Shown: positions 24,459 to 35,700 of the stretch, in pieces | Layout: each line of letters starts with the position of its first letter | How positions within the stretch are numbered: position 1 is the first letter of the stretch | Origin: Metopolophium dirhodum | Lineage: Eukaryota > Arthropoda > Insecta > Hemiptera > Aphididae | Reading direction: 5' to 3' | DNA length: 64,000 nucleotides | Assembly (NCBI RefSeq): GCF_019925205.1 | Contig: NC_083560.1 | Span: forward strand, 96,376,083-96,440,082 | Translations under genes and position numbers: made by a program | Notes under the pieces: model-generated | What the model was told of the DNA's origin: nothing | Database searches by the model: none | What the model saw: the letters and a program-made list of their open reading frames with translations, nothing else

Positions 24459-26969
24459 TCATTTATTTTGTGTATGCCTACAGCATAATAGCATTTCAAA
24501 TACTGTATCACTGAGTCTATTCCTCCTAGCAGTTAATATTTGAGAACCACTACTGAATAGTCTCTCAACAGGAGCAGACAATGGAAGGGACGTATTATAC
24601 TTTAAAAAAACTTGTTTGACTATGGGAAAGTTATCTAATAATGATATTTCTTTATTTTTACAGTACAAATAAGAAAGAGCTTGAACGCTAGCCAAATTAT
24701 TTTTTTCCCTTCAGTTTTCTCTTATATTATCTCCAGAATTACATCCTTCAAAATCATTATCAGCCCCATTTAGAATATTATAGAATTCATTATCACTAGC
24801 ACCATCATGCTCATCTTCAGATGCATTTTCGGTGATTTTTTCAACTGCATTTATTGTATTACATTCAGAAAGAAATAGTTGTTTACATAATTTTTTATAT
24901 CTTACAGGCACCCAATTAAGCTTGAAATTAGGGTGACTGATAGAAGCTAAGATAAAAGTTTTACTTGGTGGGGTTTCTAATTTATAAATATAATCAAACC
25001 GCTTTCAAGACTTTTGATAACTAATAAAGATAATGGTCTACAATGTGTTAAATGCGAAGCTTGTATCAACCTGAGTCTTAATGCGATTATTGTTGGAGCT
25101 ACATAACCCAAGAAAATGGATTTCTCCCCTTGTAATTTATCGAGGGCTAATGCTAAAGGTTCCATTACTAAACAGTATTCTTCAAGAAATTTCCATTCAA
25201 TAATTTTTAATTTATTTATTTTCAACTTATCAAACCCACAACATTTTTTCTTTGTTAGCTAAAATTTTTTTAACTGCAATAAACATAGAATTCCATCTTG
25301 TTAGGATGGGTACTGGAAACTTGCAATTGCAGATATCATAAATTTTGTCTGATGCAACAGAACTCCTACTTATAATATTCCAAAATGACTGTAATTTTTC
25401 AAATACAGATTTTGATATTTTTTTATATGATATATCTGAAATTTTACTTATATCAGAAGTGGCAATCAAGCTTAGTGTATGTGCAGCACAAGTTAAATGT
25501 TCTGGTAAACTAATATCATCATCATACTCATTTACTAGTTCATTAGAATCTAAAAAAATGTTTGATAATTCAACAACATCAACATTTGAATTTGTGTCAT
25601 CTACCTCAGATTCTATGTCAGAACTACTTTCATTAAAATTTTCTAAAGAGATTGTTGTTGGTGCTACATTTTGTTTTTGTGACTGCATAGAAAATGTTCG
25701 AAAAGCTTTTCCAAAATTGGAAGCGTTATCTATCACACAATGTGTAATTTTAGAATATTTAATATTAAATGTTTTTAGAATTTCAATGATACCTTTTGCA
25801 ATGTTTAAATATGTATGGCTACCTTTGACACGTCTACATCCCAATACATATGAGCATCTATAATAATTGTTTTCATTAATATAATGATAAGTCATGCCAA
25901 GGTAACTCTTATTATTACAAGACCAGATATCAGCGGTTACACATATAAAATATTGATTAGATATTAATTCAGTTAGCATTGCGACGTAGGATTTATACCT
26001 TGATTTCAATTCTCTCTTCATAACTTTGCTTTCTGGAAGATAAGAGGCATCAGTTATACCAGTTAGACCCATAATTAAATTCCTAAAGGCTACTTTTTCA
26101 CAAGTTACCAGAGGTCTCATCTCATCTATAATATAGTCAAACACCAAATTGACAATCTATAAAAAAAATTAAACAAGTTGATTTTAGAGTTATTTATATC
26201 CTCAATTATGAACTTGGTTACTAAAACTAAAAAAATATACTTACAGTTTGCTTTGATATTTGCTTTGGTTGGAATAGTTGAGAGTAGGGTAATTTCAATT
26301 GTTTGTTCGAAAAATTTGCTAATGTTGATTCGTCTTTCTTACCTAATGAATAATAATTAATAAACAATAAAATTAATATATACATAATAATAATAGCATA
26401 AGTATAGCAACAATTTCTTTGCTACAATGCAACAGTCAGAATAACATTATAGTAAAAAAGTGTCTTACTTAGACTAGCATTGCTCAACTTTTTTTTTTCA
26501 TTTTTCTTAGCTTGTAACTTAGATAATACTGAGGAATGCTTGTTCTGAAACATAAATAGGTAATTTTAATTTATTTTGTTTTATATATTCATACCAATTG
26601 ATCGGTACCTCTTGATTTTTGTATCAATAAAATAATAAATATGAAATAATAACTACATAAGATTAGCATACATACCTTAATATGTTTTAAAAAGTTTCCT
26701 GTGGAAATGATTTGCCCATGTATTGTTTTATTGCACGATTGACAATCAGCAGTCAATTTACTATCAATAATTGTAATAACTTTATAAAATGTACCGTCAA
26801 ACAAATAATTGTTTGTAATTTTATCAATTTCTTGAGCTGAATTTGAACTAGTCGAATGGTTGTGAACCATTGATTCATTTAAACCAGGTGAGGCCGGTGA
26901 AGGTATATCGATAGCTTCTTTAATACATTTTTTATTATTTTCAGAACTTGTAACTAAAAATCGCTTCAT
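24459..26969 (-). pseudogene. hAT-3 transposase (BED finger), frameshifted
   Basis: Exon 1 (26969 to about 26676) codes MKRFLVTSSENNKK and the BED finger CQSCNKTIHGQIISTGNFLK; its HxxxH side follows in the next exon (about 26546-26470, KHSSVLSKLQAKKN). A third exon lies near 26340-26245. The large exon from about 26160 reads VFDYIIDEMRPLVTCEKVAF, then ICVTADIWSCNNKSYLGMTY, HCVIDNASNFGKAF, LPEHLTCAAHTLSL and LTRWNSMF, the hAT RNase H-like core. An A-run frameshift near 25245, another near 25005 and an in-frame TGA at 24711-24713 break it. The dimerisation domain (PLSAPVERLFSSGSQILTAR) ends the gene. Confidence 0.82.
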
Positions 26970-27845
26970 TATGAATTAGTATCAACGTTTATAACACTAA
27001 ACAAACAATTTTAGTAGCGTTTAGCAGTTGTTCTTCTTTCGCAACGACAAATGTCGAAATATAAAAACGGTAACGTAAAACAAACTGAGAATAAGTGACA
27101 ACTGACCACTACTTGTATCCACGGACTACGACATAGTAGTATTATATAATATACATTATACATATATAAATTATGATATTATCTTAGTCCGTCGTTATAA
27201 CTATAGTCTATAATGTAATTATATAAACAGTCCGTGATAGTCTATAAACATTAGACGATCATAGTCCACACTCCACAGACCAAAATAAACCAATAACTGC
27301 ATTAACTGCAAATATCCATTCCCAGAATAGTACATTGCGGGCTACGGGCTATGGAATACGATAACGGGCAATAACTAATAAATAATAATTAATAACACAA
27401 TCGTTATTTCATATTTGTACATGCTATTTAAAAATTTCATTTTTCATAAACTATAAACTTTTGTTGGCGACAAATGTTTTTTTAATTTTATACTATGTCT
27501 AAATATTGTAAGGGCCGAGGCACTGTGTGCCCTGGATTGGTCACACTGCGCCTCGCGCCCAAACCGGCACGGTCGACCGCGACGGCGGCACGTCCCGGCA
27601 GTAGTAGGTAAAATATTCGTAGCGGTGACACCGGTGACACCGTTTTTTTGTCCCGCGTCCCCGGCGACCGTAACCGCATATAATAAATACCGTCGTATTA
27701 AACGTCTATATCTTCTTTTTTTAATTAATCAGATCCTGACCCGAGTCAAATATTTCAGAAGTGGAATATTTGCTAACACTTTGTTTGAGAATCTGAATAA
27801 AAATAAAAAAATGCGTTTGTACAATTTTTGCGATTTTTATCAATA
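26970..27845. other. hAT-3 5' region with a GC-rich islet
   Basis: AT-rich upstream region of the hAT-3 gene. A GC-rich islet at about 27508-27670 (GGCACTGTGTGCCCTGG, CCGCGACGGCGGCACG) differs sharply from its surroundings and may be a separate small insertion; I cannot see ends. Confidence 0.45.
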
Positions 27846-28004
27846 AAAAATCTATCTAGATGAATTCATTTAGATTAGTAAAAAAAATATCTAAGATGAC
27901 CATTTAGATACCTTGTAACTATTTATCTAGATAAGATAAAATATGAACAAAAAAGTATCTAGATATTCATCTAGATAAATTTATCTAGATAAGTCCGAAC
28001 ACTG

Positions 28005-28344
28005 CTCACTAGTGACTAGTCTATCTTTTATATTATTGTTATATTATTGACGTTAAGTCAATACCAAATAACCATAAAACGAGTATAGTTCGTATAAATA
28101 GATAATAGGTACCTAAACATTTATTTATTTTATATATTTTGATAGTGTAATCTATCGGCGTTGATTTATCTTACAATGATGTGAGTTTTTTTATTTTTTG
28201 TTGTGCCTGCAAGTTTGTCTTTATGAAATTTTAGAAATAGTTTTTAACATGAATACTTTGGTAGTTTTCTTTATAGTTCATCAAATCGAAATTGATGCTT
28301 ATTGTTCTAATTTAAGAGCTTATAAAGTTAATACAAATAAAAAC
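28005..28344 (+). repeat. 340-bp direct repeat, copy 2
   Basis: It matches 19784-20123 with a few substitutions and the same length. Its first eight bases are the right TSD of hAT-3. The two copies therefore frame the 20.1-28.0 kb block. Confidence 0.85.
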
Positions 28345-29263
28345 TTTTTTGTATCGAGAAGATTGTAATGGACCTCCAATTAATATTAATTAAACTATTA
28401 ATGGGCATTTATTCATAAGATTAAGAGAATATTATTAAATATTATTTTTACACATTTAATGTAAATATTGTTTAATTTTAATTTATAAGTTATCCATAGG
28501 TAGTAAATTATATAGGTACACACTACCTTCCCTTTGTATTGTATTGTGTACCTATTATAAAATCATATTTTTCTTTGTGTAGAATCTTTTTATATAATAC
28601 ATTCCTGATTTCTATATAATGGACCGTTGGTTATTAGAAGATTCTCATAATTCTGAACATGAAATATATGCCGAAATTGGCGGACCAACGTCCTCTATAA
28701 CAAATCATGAAAATTCTTCAACGGCCTATATGAATAATGACGAGTGTATGGAAATATGGAACATCCTAAAATCGTGGAAACTTGAGTCTGTTTATCAAAC
28801 TTGCATAGGTAAGAATTGGATAGGTAGCGGATAATAAACAATTACAATACCACCGTCCTTAAAAATAGTTACAATTATAATTCATCATTAAAATAACGAA
28901 CAAATTTTATTTTTAAATCATAATTATTCATTGACATTTTGTAACACTAGCCTGAACTCAATTCGTTCAGTTTAAATTAAATAAATTATTTTTTCGAAAA
29001 AAGAAAATCTTAAGGCATATTAACAGTTATTACTATACAGTACTATATTGGAAATGTAACTAAATATAATTTAATGGGAGTACATTTTTATTTTTTATAA
29101 GTTAATAGATGTTGAAGTGTTGAAGTATATGAAGTACAGACATGTTGAAAAATGTTGGTAAACTTTCCACTTTGTATACAAATTAAATTTGAAAAATATA
29201 TCAATGGGTATCAACGAAAACAGTTGGAACAACTTTATTGTTCAGTCTTAGAAACCAAGTATA

Positions 29264-29265
<2 letters not shown>

Positions 29266-29296
<31 letters not shown>

Positions 29297-30190
29297 CGGT
29301 TAAATCGAGGACCGGAGGAGGAACCGCGTGAGCATTACTTCCCCTCCGGACCCCATCGTTTATTGATCACAATCACAATTACAAGCTTAAGTCAGTAGCG
29401 GTGAGCCAATCTCTCACTCGCTGCCTGTCACAACAACAATACATAAGTGGTATGGTTTACAAATGGGGAGACTCTACTCTCCCAAAGTTGCCTTCGGCTA
29501 CAAAAAATTTAACTTAACTAATTTTTACAAAACAACGGGTTATACGTCCGGTCCATCAGCTCGCTCTGCGGCTTGGCGGGCTCTCTCCTCGTCCTCCTTA
29601 GCTGACATGATTTCCTCGACCATCCGGTAAAACAGGCGGAACGTTTCCTCAGCGTTCGTCAGCATCGCCAGCTTCTCTGCTTGGTCTGCCGGGAGCTGGT
29701 CGAAGGGGGGGCCGCACACGATGTCGCCGATGTCGGCACCGGTAGGACTGTGCCCCAGCTGAGTGGCCAGAGGGACCCGGAACGTGCTCCAGTAGGGGCA
29801 CTCAGTGAGGGTGTGCTCTGCGGTGTCCTCGTGGCTCAAGCACTGGAGACAGATGGGGCTGGTGGCCCTGGCTCGCCTGTGCAGATAGTATTGAAAACAG
29901 CCGTGTCCCGACAGTGCCTGCGACATGTGGTACGTCAGAGGCACTAGCGGGACCGTTCTTCCGAGCCAACGTCCCACCGATGGGATGCACCGTCTGGTCC
30001 AGGACGCCTTCCTGGTGGTCTCCCATCTCTGTTGCCATGCCTCGATTGTTCGGGCTCTTTCCTCTCTTCTCACGGACGCTTTGGACGGTCGTAGCGCCCC
30101 AAACGGTCGTAGCGCCCCAAACGGTCGTAGCGCCCCAACGGTCGTAGCGCCCCAAGCGGTCGTAGCGCCCCAGACGGTCGTAGCGCCCCA
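29266..30190 (-). mobile_element. R1-like LINE 3' fragment with tandem repeats at its 5' end
   Basis: A 16-bp TSD, AGAAACCAAGTATATC, lies at 29250-29265 and 30191-30206. The poly-A tail is a 30-base T-run at 29266-29295. Only the last 190 or so codons are left: REERARTIEAWQQRWETTRK, the finger CLQCLSHEDTAEHTLTECPY and a basic-acidic tail ending ERADGPDV. It is the same lineage as the LINE at 21019. The 5' junction is made of six 18-bp repeats directly abutting the right TSD. Confidence 0.93.
30085..30190. repeat. 18-bp tandem array at the 5' junction of the LINE
   Basis: Six units of ACGGTCGTAGCGCCCCAA, of lengths 18, 18, 17, 18, 18 and 17, with G for A at two positions. On the minus strand they read WGATTV/WGATTA and, after the 17-base unit shifts the frame, GALRPF. 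The array ends exactly at the TSD. Confidence 0.92.
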
Positions 30191-30741
30191 AGAAACCAAG
30201 TATATCTCATCAACTTCCACTCAACATTTCGTTTCATCAAACTCTACAAGGTTCATTGATTGTGGACTATTATTTTAAACACAAACATCTGAATGAATCA
30301 TGTCGTACTTTACTTGTTGAAATTATCATTAATAATTTGATTAAGAGAAATCAGACTATGACTATCAATCTATCCAACGATATAGCTAATGCTATTTTAC
30401 TGTCATTTCCGCCTGAAATAAAGGTAACAATTTTTTAACTATAACCTAAATTTGATTTTAATATTTTTAATAACTAATGATGAGTACATTTTTAGGATGT
30501 ATATTTTTTAAGGGATGTATCTTGTAAAGCTCCAAAAGGGAAACTACTCAAAATATTTCAATACAATGAAGAAATTACAGTGTTGGATTAAAATCCACTA
30601 GGTAATACAAAGATGAGAATAATAATAAAATTGTTTGTAGATCTGAAGATCAACTTAATTATTCACTTGGTAAGTTATATATGAAGTGTTATAAATTATA
30701 ATACTTAATATAATAAAAATGAGTATCAAAAAAATATGTAT

Positions 30742-31316
30742 ATGATGGATACAAAAATTACTAAATATGACATTTCAAATCCTACTATTATAGGTAACAT
30801 ACAATTTTGAATTTATTATGCTTAATATATATGTATTTGAAATGCAATGTCATGGATGTATCTAATAAGAAATATTAGGAGATGAATTATATTATTAAAT
30901 CATTGTTTTTTAGAACATTATAGTTTAAAGACCTATCAAATTTTGAAACTAAAAATTTAGCAGTTATGAAAAACAAATTTGTTTTTAAAGAAATCAAGTC
31001 TTATGTTTTCTGCAGTTATAATGCTTACCTGAATGAATACCCGTACAAAACATTTCTTTTAAAACAAATTTATTGTTCATAAATGATAAATTTTTAGTTT
31101 CAAAATTTGGTAGGTCTGTAAACTATAACGTTCTAAAAAATAATGTTGATCTAATAATATAGGTAATTCATCTGATAATATTTCTTGTTAGGTGGTACCT
31201 ATCCATGACATTACATTTTAAATACATATAATATTAAGCAAAATAAATTCAAAATTGTAAGTTATATAATGGATTTGAAATGTCATATTTTATTCAGTTA
31301 TTTTTATATGCATCAT
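30742..31316. repeat. Large inverted repeat (hairpin) with about 255-bp arms
   Basis: The left arm 30742-30994 is the reverse complement of 31052-31316, with a 57-base centre (30995-31051). Shared stretches include ATGACATTTCAAATCC, ACAATTTTGAATTTATT and CAAATTTTGAAACTAAAAAT. Identity looks to be around 85-90 percent by eye, with small gaps. It follows the broken SAM-type gene. Confidence 0.85.
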
Positions 31317-31382
31317 AACATATCATACATAGTTTATATATAATATAATATATACATCATAATATAAATGTACTTTTTTTTA

Positions 31383-31880
31383 GATTCTGAGTGGAGCGAG
31401 GAAGCTAGTGGTTTTACAATGGTGTTTATTTTTTTTTTCTATCCTGCATACAAAATTTCTACCAGAAGGAGTGCTTTGATTTCAACATTTAGTACTTTAT
31501 CTTTTAGCAAGTTGAATCAAGATGGTACTTTAGACAGGTAATTTTTCGATTTTATCAATAGTTATTTAATGCCACGGGAAAAACCATAGAAAAATTACGA
31601 AAAACCGCTAAAAATGGGATTTTAATTTCCAACGCTTTGTTTATCACCATAGAAACGAATAAAAAATTATAATATTATAATATTAATTCAACTTACATGA
31701 TATAATAAATAATAACAATATAAAATATCCAGACTGACAAACCGTCTCCGCTCAGAATCGTTTTTCTTATACAATGATATTTATACCATTGGATTCAAGT
31801 TTAATACAATACATTATACAGTGACCCACTTGTAACCTACTGTAAAGCAGAGCGACATCCACTTACCGCTTTTTTTTATA
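31383..31880 (-). repeat. Short copy of the dispersed 'GATTCTGAGCGA' repeat family
   Basis: It starts TAGATTCTGAGTGGAGCGAG and ends CAGAGCGACATCCACTTACC. Both ends match, in reverse orientation, the two ends of the 1.45-kb copy at 54648-56103, while the middle differs. It looks like a short variant that keeps only the termini. Confidence 0.7.
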
Positions 31881-32136
31881 CTTATTTATATTATATAAGT
31901 TATTATAATTATTGTGATTGGTATTAAATATCTTTTTTATATTATGTTCTACAAAGAAATGGAACCCGAATCTGAAGATTCGTGTGCAAATTTACAAGAT
32001 TCAGACTTAAGTTGGCCTAAAGTTGAGACAATTTGGAAACCTGCTCATTATCATTAATTAAATATGTTTGTTGAGCGTTTTCTTCTGATAACCTTGTTAT
32101 GATTTGGTATTATTAAACATAGGAAGTAAGTAAGGA
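31881..32136. other. Spacer before LTR
   Basis: Short AT-rich sequence. A brief frame from 31955 (EPESEDSCANLQDSDLSWP) looks like a first-exon scrap similar in style to the SAM-type gene but is too short to call. Confidence 0.35.
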
Positions 32137-32474
32137 TGTAGCAGTTAGTAAACAAATTAGAAATGTAGTATTTATAAAACATTTAGAATTATGAAATGAA
32201 ATGATTATTGTAAATTAGTGTAAACAGGTACAATCCCGAAACTGCGAGTAAGCACTTTTTATATAGGAGGGATTGTCCTACAGAAGTTTAGATATAAGGA
32301 ACGTTAAGATTGTAAGACAGGCAGTGGAGAATGGAGATAATGCCATTGACTGTACATGTTCAGAACGCAATAAACTTTATTAATTGAATATTTGAACGTG
32401 TGTTTGTTACTTTATTTACTAAATCTATATACAAACTCCACAAGTACGAGGTTACGGTCAACCGACTTGTAACA
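32137..32474 (+). repeat. 5' LTR of an LTR retrotransposon
   Basis: The proposed LTR runs from TGTAGCAGTTAG to CTTGTAACA. It holds a TATA-like TTTTTATATAGG near 32257 and AATAAA at about 32370. The end is well supported by the primer site that follows; the start at TG 32137 is less sure. I find no second copy downstream, so the 3' LTR is gone. Confidence 0.6.
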
Positions 32475-32475
32475 T

Positions 32476-32487
32476 TGGTGGCAGCGG
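32476..32487 (+). promoter_or_regulatory. Primer binding site
   Basis: TGGTGGCAGCGG lies one base after the LTR end. It starts with TGG, complementary to the CCA end of a tRNA, and is a common LTR-element primer site form. The tRNA species is not assigned. Confidence 0.7.
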
Positions 32488-32564
32488 ATCAAAAGAACCA
32501 TTAATTCAAACGAGGCGCGTTCATTCAATCAGGGTGAGTTAAATTGTTATTGAACCAGTCAAGG

Positions 32565-32716
32565 TGCATAATTCCAGTCAACTACGGATCATTCCACTCA
32601 AGTACAGAGCATTTCATTCAACTACAGAGCATTTTCATTCGACTACAAGGCATTCCAGTCAACTACAGAGCATTCCAGTCAACTACAAAGCATTCCAGTC
32701 AATTACAGAGCATTCC
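32565..32716 (+). repeat. About 20-bp tandem repeats in the retrotransposon leader
   Basis: Seven or more units of the type CATTCCAGTCAACTACAGAG, some interrupted by small insertions. hAT-4 is inserted in the last unit, and its TSD AGCATTCC is part of the unit. Confidence 0.85.
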
Positions 32717-35700
32717 CAGGCACGTAGCTAAGGGGGGGCCAGGGTGTGCCTGGCCCACCCTATTATGTGTCCGGCCGTAGGCCGGCCCACCCAAAGTATT
32801 CAGAGGGGCCCATTATTATACGGGGGCTTTTAATTTTAATGAAATTTCAAATTTTTAAATTTTTAATATTGTCTAAATATTACACAAATAAAACCAAATA
32901 TATCGGGTTTTAATTAGAATCTAAAATAAGTTACGTAACTAAATTCAATCCATGTCCATTTCTGGAATAAAATATGTATATTGTATTACATTTAAATTCT
33001 GTTGCTACTAAGAATCGGTTATAATTTATTTTTATAAGTCATAATATCGTCAACAATTGATTAGGAAATAATTACTATTTAAAGCCCAACGCTGGTGCCT
33101 GGTACCATACTATTATAGTATACTAGCATGTCATGTTATTCTTATCTTATCTAGACAGTAACTGTTGTATACTTTTATGTCTATTTTTAAAATACGTTTG
33201 AGTAAGGGTATCGTCATTATGTTGATTCATGGAGAATTATATTATTATTATGGTCGTCAACTCGTCTGTCGAACAGTCGAACACTCACATTCAGCGCACG
33301 CGGCACGCCGTACGCACGCCCAGGTATTTACCTTAATATTTTAAAATGGCACCTCTAAGCGGATGTGCCAAACGTAAAATTAAACTAAAAAAAGAAGAGC
33401 AAACCAAAAAATTAGCCGGGTCTCTTACACGGTTTGTAAAATCAAAACCAAATAGCTTGGTGGTCTCAGTAGATTTGCCTGCAGCACATACTGATGCTAA
33501 TATTGGTAAGTAATAACTGAAATAAATAAGATTTGTTTTACACGTTTTATACAATGTTCTATAATTTTATTTTAAATTTTATATTAAATAGGTATATTTA
33601 ATATACAATTTACCTATATATAGCATGTAGGGTTGGTTATAGACACGAGCAGTTATAGCTTTTGTTATGTTTTTGTTTTTTCCTGGAATATAGTTAATAC
33701 AAATGAAGATACTAATTTGGAAACCAATAATGCCGAGAATAATGCAATTGAGTACATTGAACGTGAAACTGATTCTGAAACGTCTGAAACGGAAATGAAA
33801 ATGGATCTTTCTTTTGATTCTAATGGTATTTTGTACATTTTTTTATTAATTCCATTTAACTTAATAATATGTAATCGTTTAGTTTTAACTTTTAAGTTTA
33901 TAAAGATAATTATTTTTAAATAACAACTCCTCATATAAAAATACAATATCAAAAAACCACTAGGTATATAAGAACTAGTATGATTTAAAAAAAACTAAAT
34001 ATTTTATAGTTACTTAGAGAAGACCTAAAATAGGGTAATAGGTAGTAGGTACTATAATTAAATATTTATATTTAAATATATTAAATAGAATATCATTTTA
34101 AATAAATATATTAAACATTTTATGGGTAATTAATTAATTTTTAGAAAAGTAGGTTTTTGTTTAATGATTAAAAATAACCAACATAATAATAATAATAATA
34201 ATTATTATTATTATTCTATAAATTTAACAATTTTTTTTTTAATATTTGAATATGATCATTGATCAGATAAAGAGTTGGATTTAAAAGAATTAGAGTTTCC
34301 AATGGATAAAAGATATTTTCAAAAATAACAGTTAAAAAATTAAAAAAAATTAATTAAAAATATTGTATCAGTTTAAATTGTTTTTTTCTTTTTTTTGCAA
34401 TGTGATATAACCACTGTATGATTACAACATTACACGTTTTCTTAAAAAAACTATAAAGAAATAAAATATAATTTTGTTCGACCATAACTTATGGTTAGGT
34501 TAAAAAAAAATATATATATATTCTAAATATTATTTCACTATAATATTCCCAATTTTAATATTTATTTAATTATAAGAGTATTCAACTGTCAATTCTTTTT
34601 CAAATGCAGGTTTTATCAATACGAGCAGTGACGATTTTGACAGTAGTGACGAATCAGAAAAATGTGAGATTGAAAGTAATTCTACAACAAATGAAGTAAT
34701 ATCAGCTCCTAATCCTACTTATAACTCGATTGATAAAGTAATATCTGGACCAGGAGATCTTTCTCAGACATTGGAAAATGGACCAAATCAACCTAAATTG
34801 GTATGTTTTCCCAAAACAAAGTATGGTAATCGGATGAGACATTTTTCTCTGAGTTGGTATAAAATATATAATTGGATTGAGTATAGTATCATCAACGACT
34901 CTATTTTCTGTTTTCCGTGTCGATTTTTTTTAAAGAATAATAGAGAAAAATCCATTTTTGTGAATGAAGGTTACAATAACTGGAAAAATGCATTGGGTAG
35001 TAATAGTGGTTTAAAAAAACACCATATGAGTAATGATCATAAAACTTCCCATGCAATGTGGACATCTTATTTAGATATGAAAAAAGCAGGTAATGTTTCT
35101 GTGGCCTCTAATAAATGATGGACATCTGAAACTAGTAAAAGAAAACCGTAACTTCATTAAATCAATAGGAAGGGTTTTGTTGTATACAGCAGTACAAGGC
35201 ATAGCTCAAAGAGGTGATAATGAAGGAGAAAGCAGCCTCAATCGTGGAAATTTTGTAGAACTTTTGAACCTTATGGAAAATTTTAATGATGAATTTAAAT
35301 CAAAAAGAAGATCATTACCAAATAACGCCAAGTACACCAGTCCACAGATTCAAAATGAAATGTTGTCAATTTTTAATGATATGATCCAAGCCATAATAAG
35401 TGATGAGCTACAAAAGTCTCAATATTTTTCTATTATAGTAGATGAAACAAAAGACATAAGCAAAATAGAGCAGATATCAGTAGTTATAAGATACTTCTTG
35501 AATGGTGTAATTTATGAGCGTTTTATGGGCTACCGAGCAGCTGAGTCATTATGTGCTAAATCTCTTCTTGTATATATTAAAGAAATTATTGCCAATAGTA
35601 ATATTGATATTATGAAATGTGTTTCACAAACTTATGATGGGGCCAGTGTAATGAGTGGACGGTTGAATGGGGTTCAAGCATTGTTTCGTGAAGAAGTACC

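Larger units (their letters stand above)
20949..28004 (-). mobile_element. hAT-3, BED-type hAT transposon with LINE insertion
   Basis: The ends are CAGTGTTCGGA (20949-20959) and TCCGAACACTG (27994-28004), an exact 11-bp inverted pair. A perfect 8-bp TSD, CTCACTAG, lies at 20941-20948 and 28005-28012. Both ends carry many TATCTAGATAAA subterminal motifs. The minus strand holds a BED-finger transposase gene in several exons (26969-24459). Without the LINE and its 14-bp duplication the element is about 4.67 kb. Confidence 0.92.
28621..30665 (+). pseudogene. SAM-type domain gene, broken by stops and a LINE
   Basis: Exon 1 begins MDRWLLEDSHNSEH and ends ECMEIWNILKSWKLESVYQT before a GTAAGA donor near 28809. 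A second part at about 29106-29155 reads VDVEVLKYMKYRHVEKCW and stops. Together they recall the W-x-x-W and (I/V)D(V/I)E-L patterns of SAM domains, so a SAM fold is a guess. After the LINE the frame gives GSLIVDYYFKHKHLNESCR and INLSNDIANAILLSFPPEIK, spliced at 30424/30495 to DVYFLRDVSCKAPKGKLLKI and stopping at TAA near 30589. A possible last piece is DENNNKIVCRSEDQLNYSL. I recall similar uncharacterised families in aphids but no function. Stops and the insertion make it non-functional. Confidence 0.55.

Noticed and set aside
28005..28344. The pair of 340-bp repeats taken as LTRs of one element
   Set aside because: They do not start TG and end CA, no primer site follows copy 1, and the space between holds a hAT element with its own TSD.
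29681..30278. Plus-strand frames with repeated VVAPQ-like peptides
   Set aside because: They arise from the 18-bp array read on the wrong strand.
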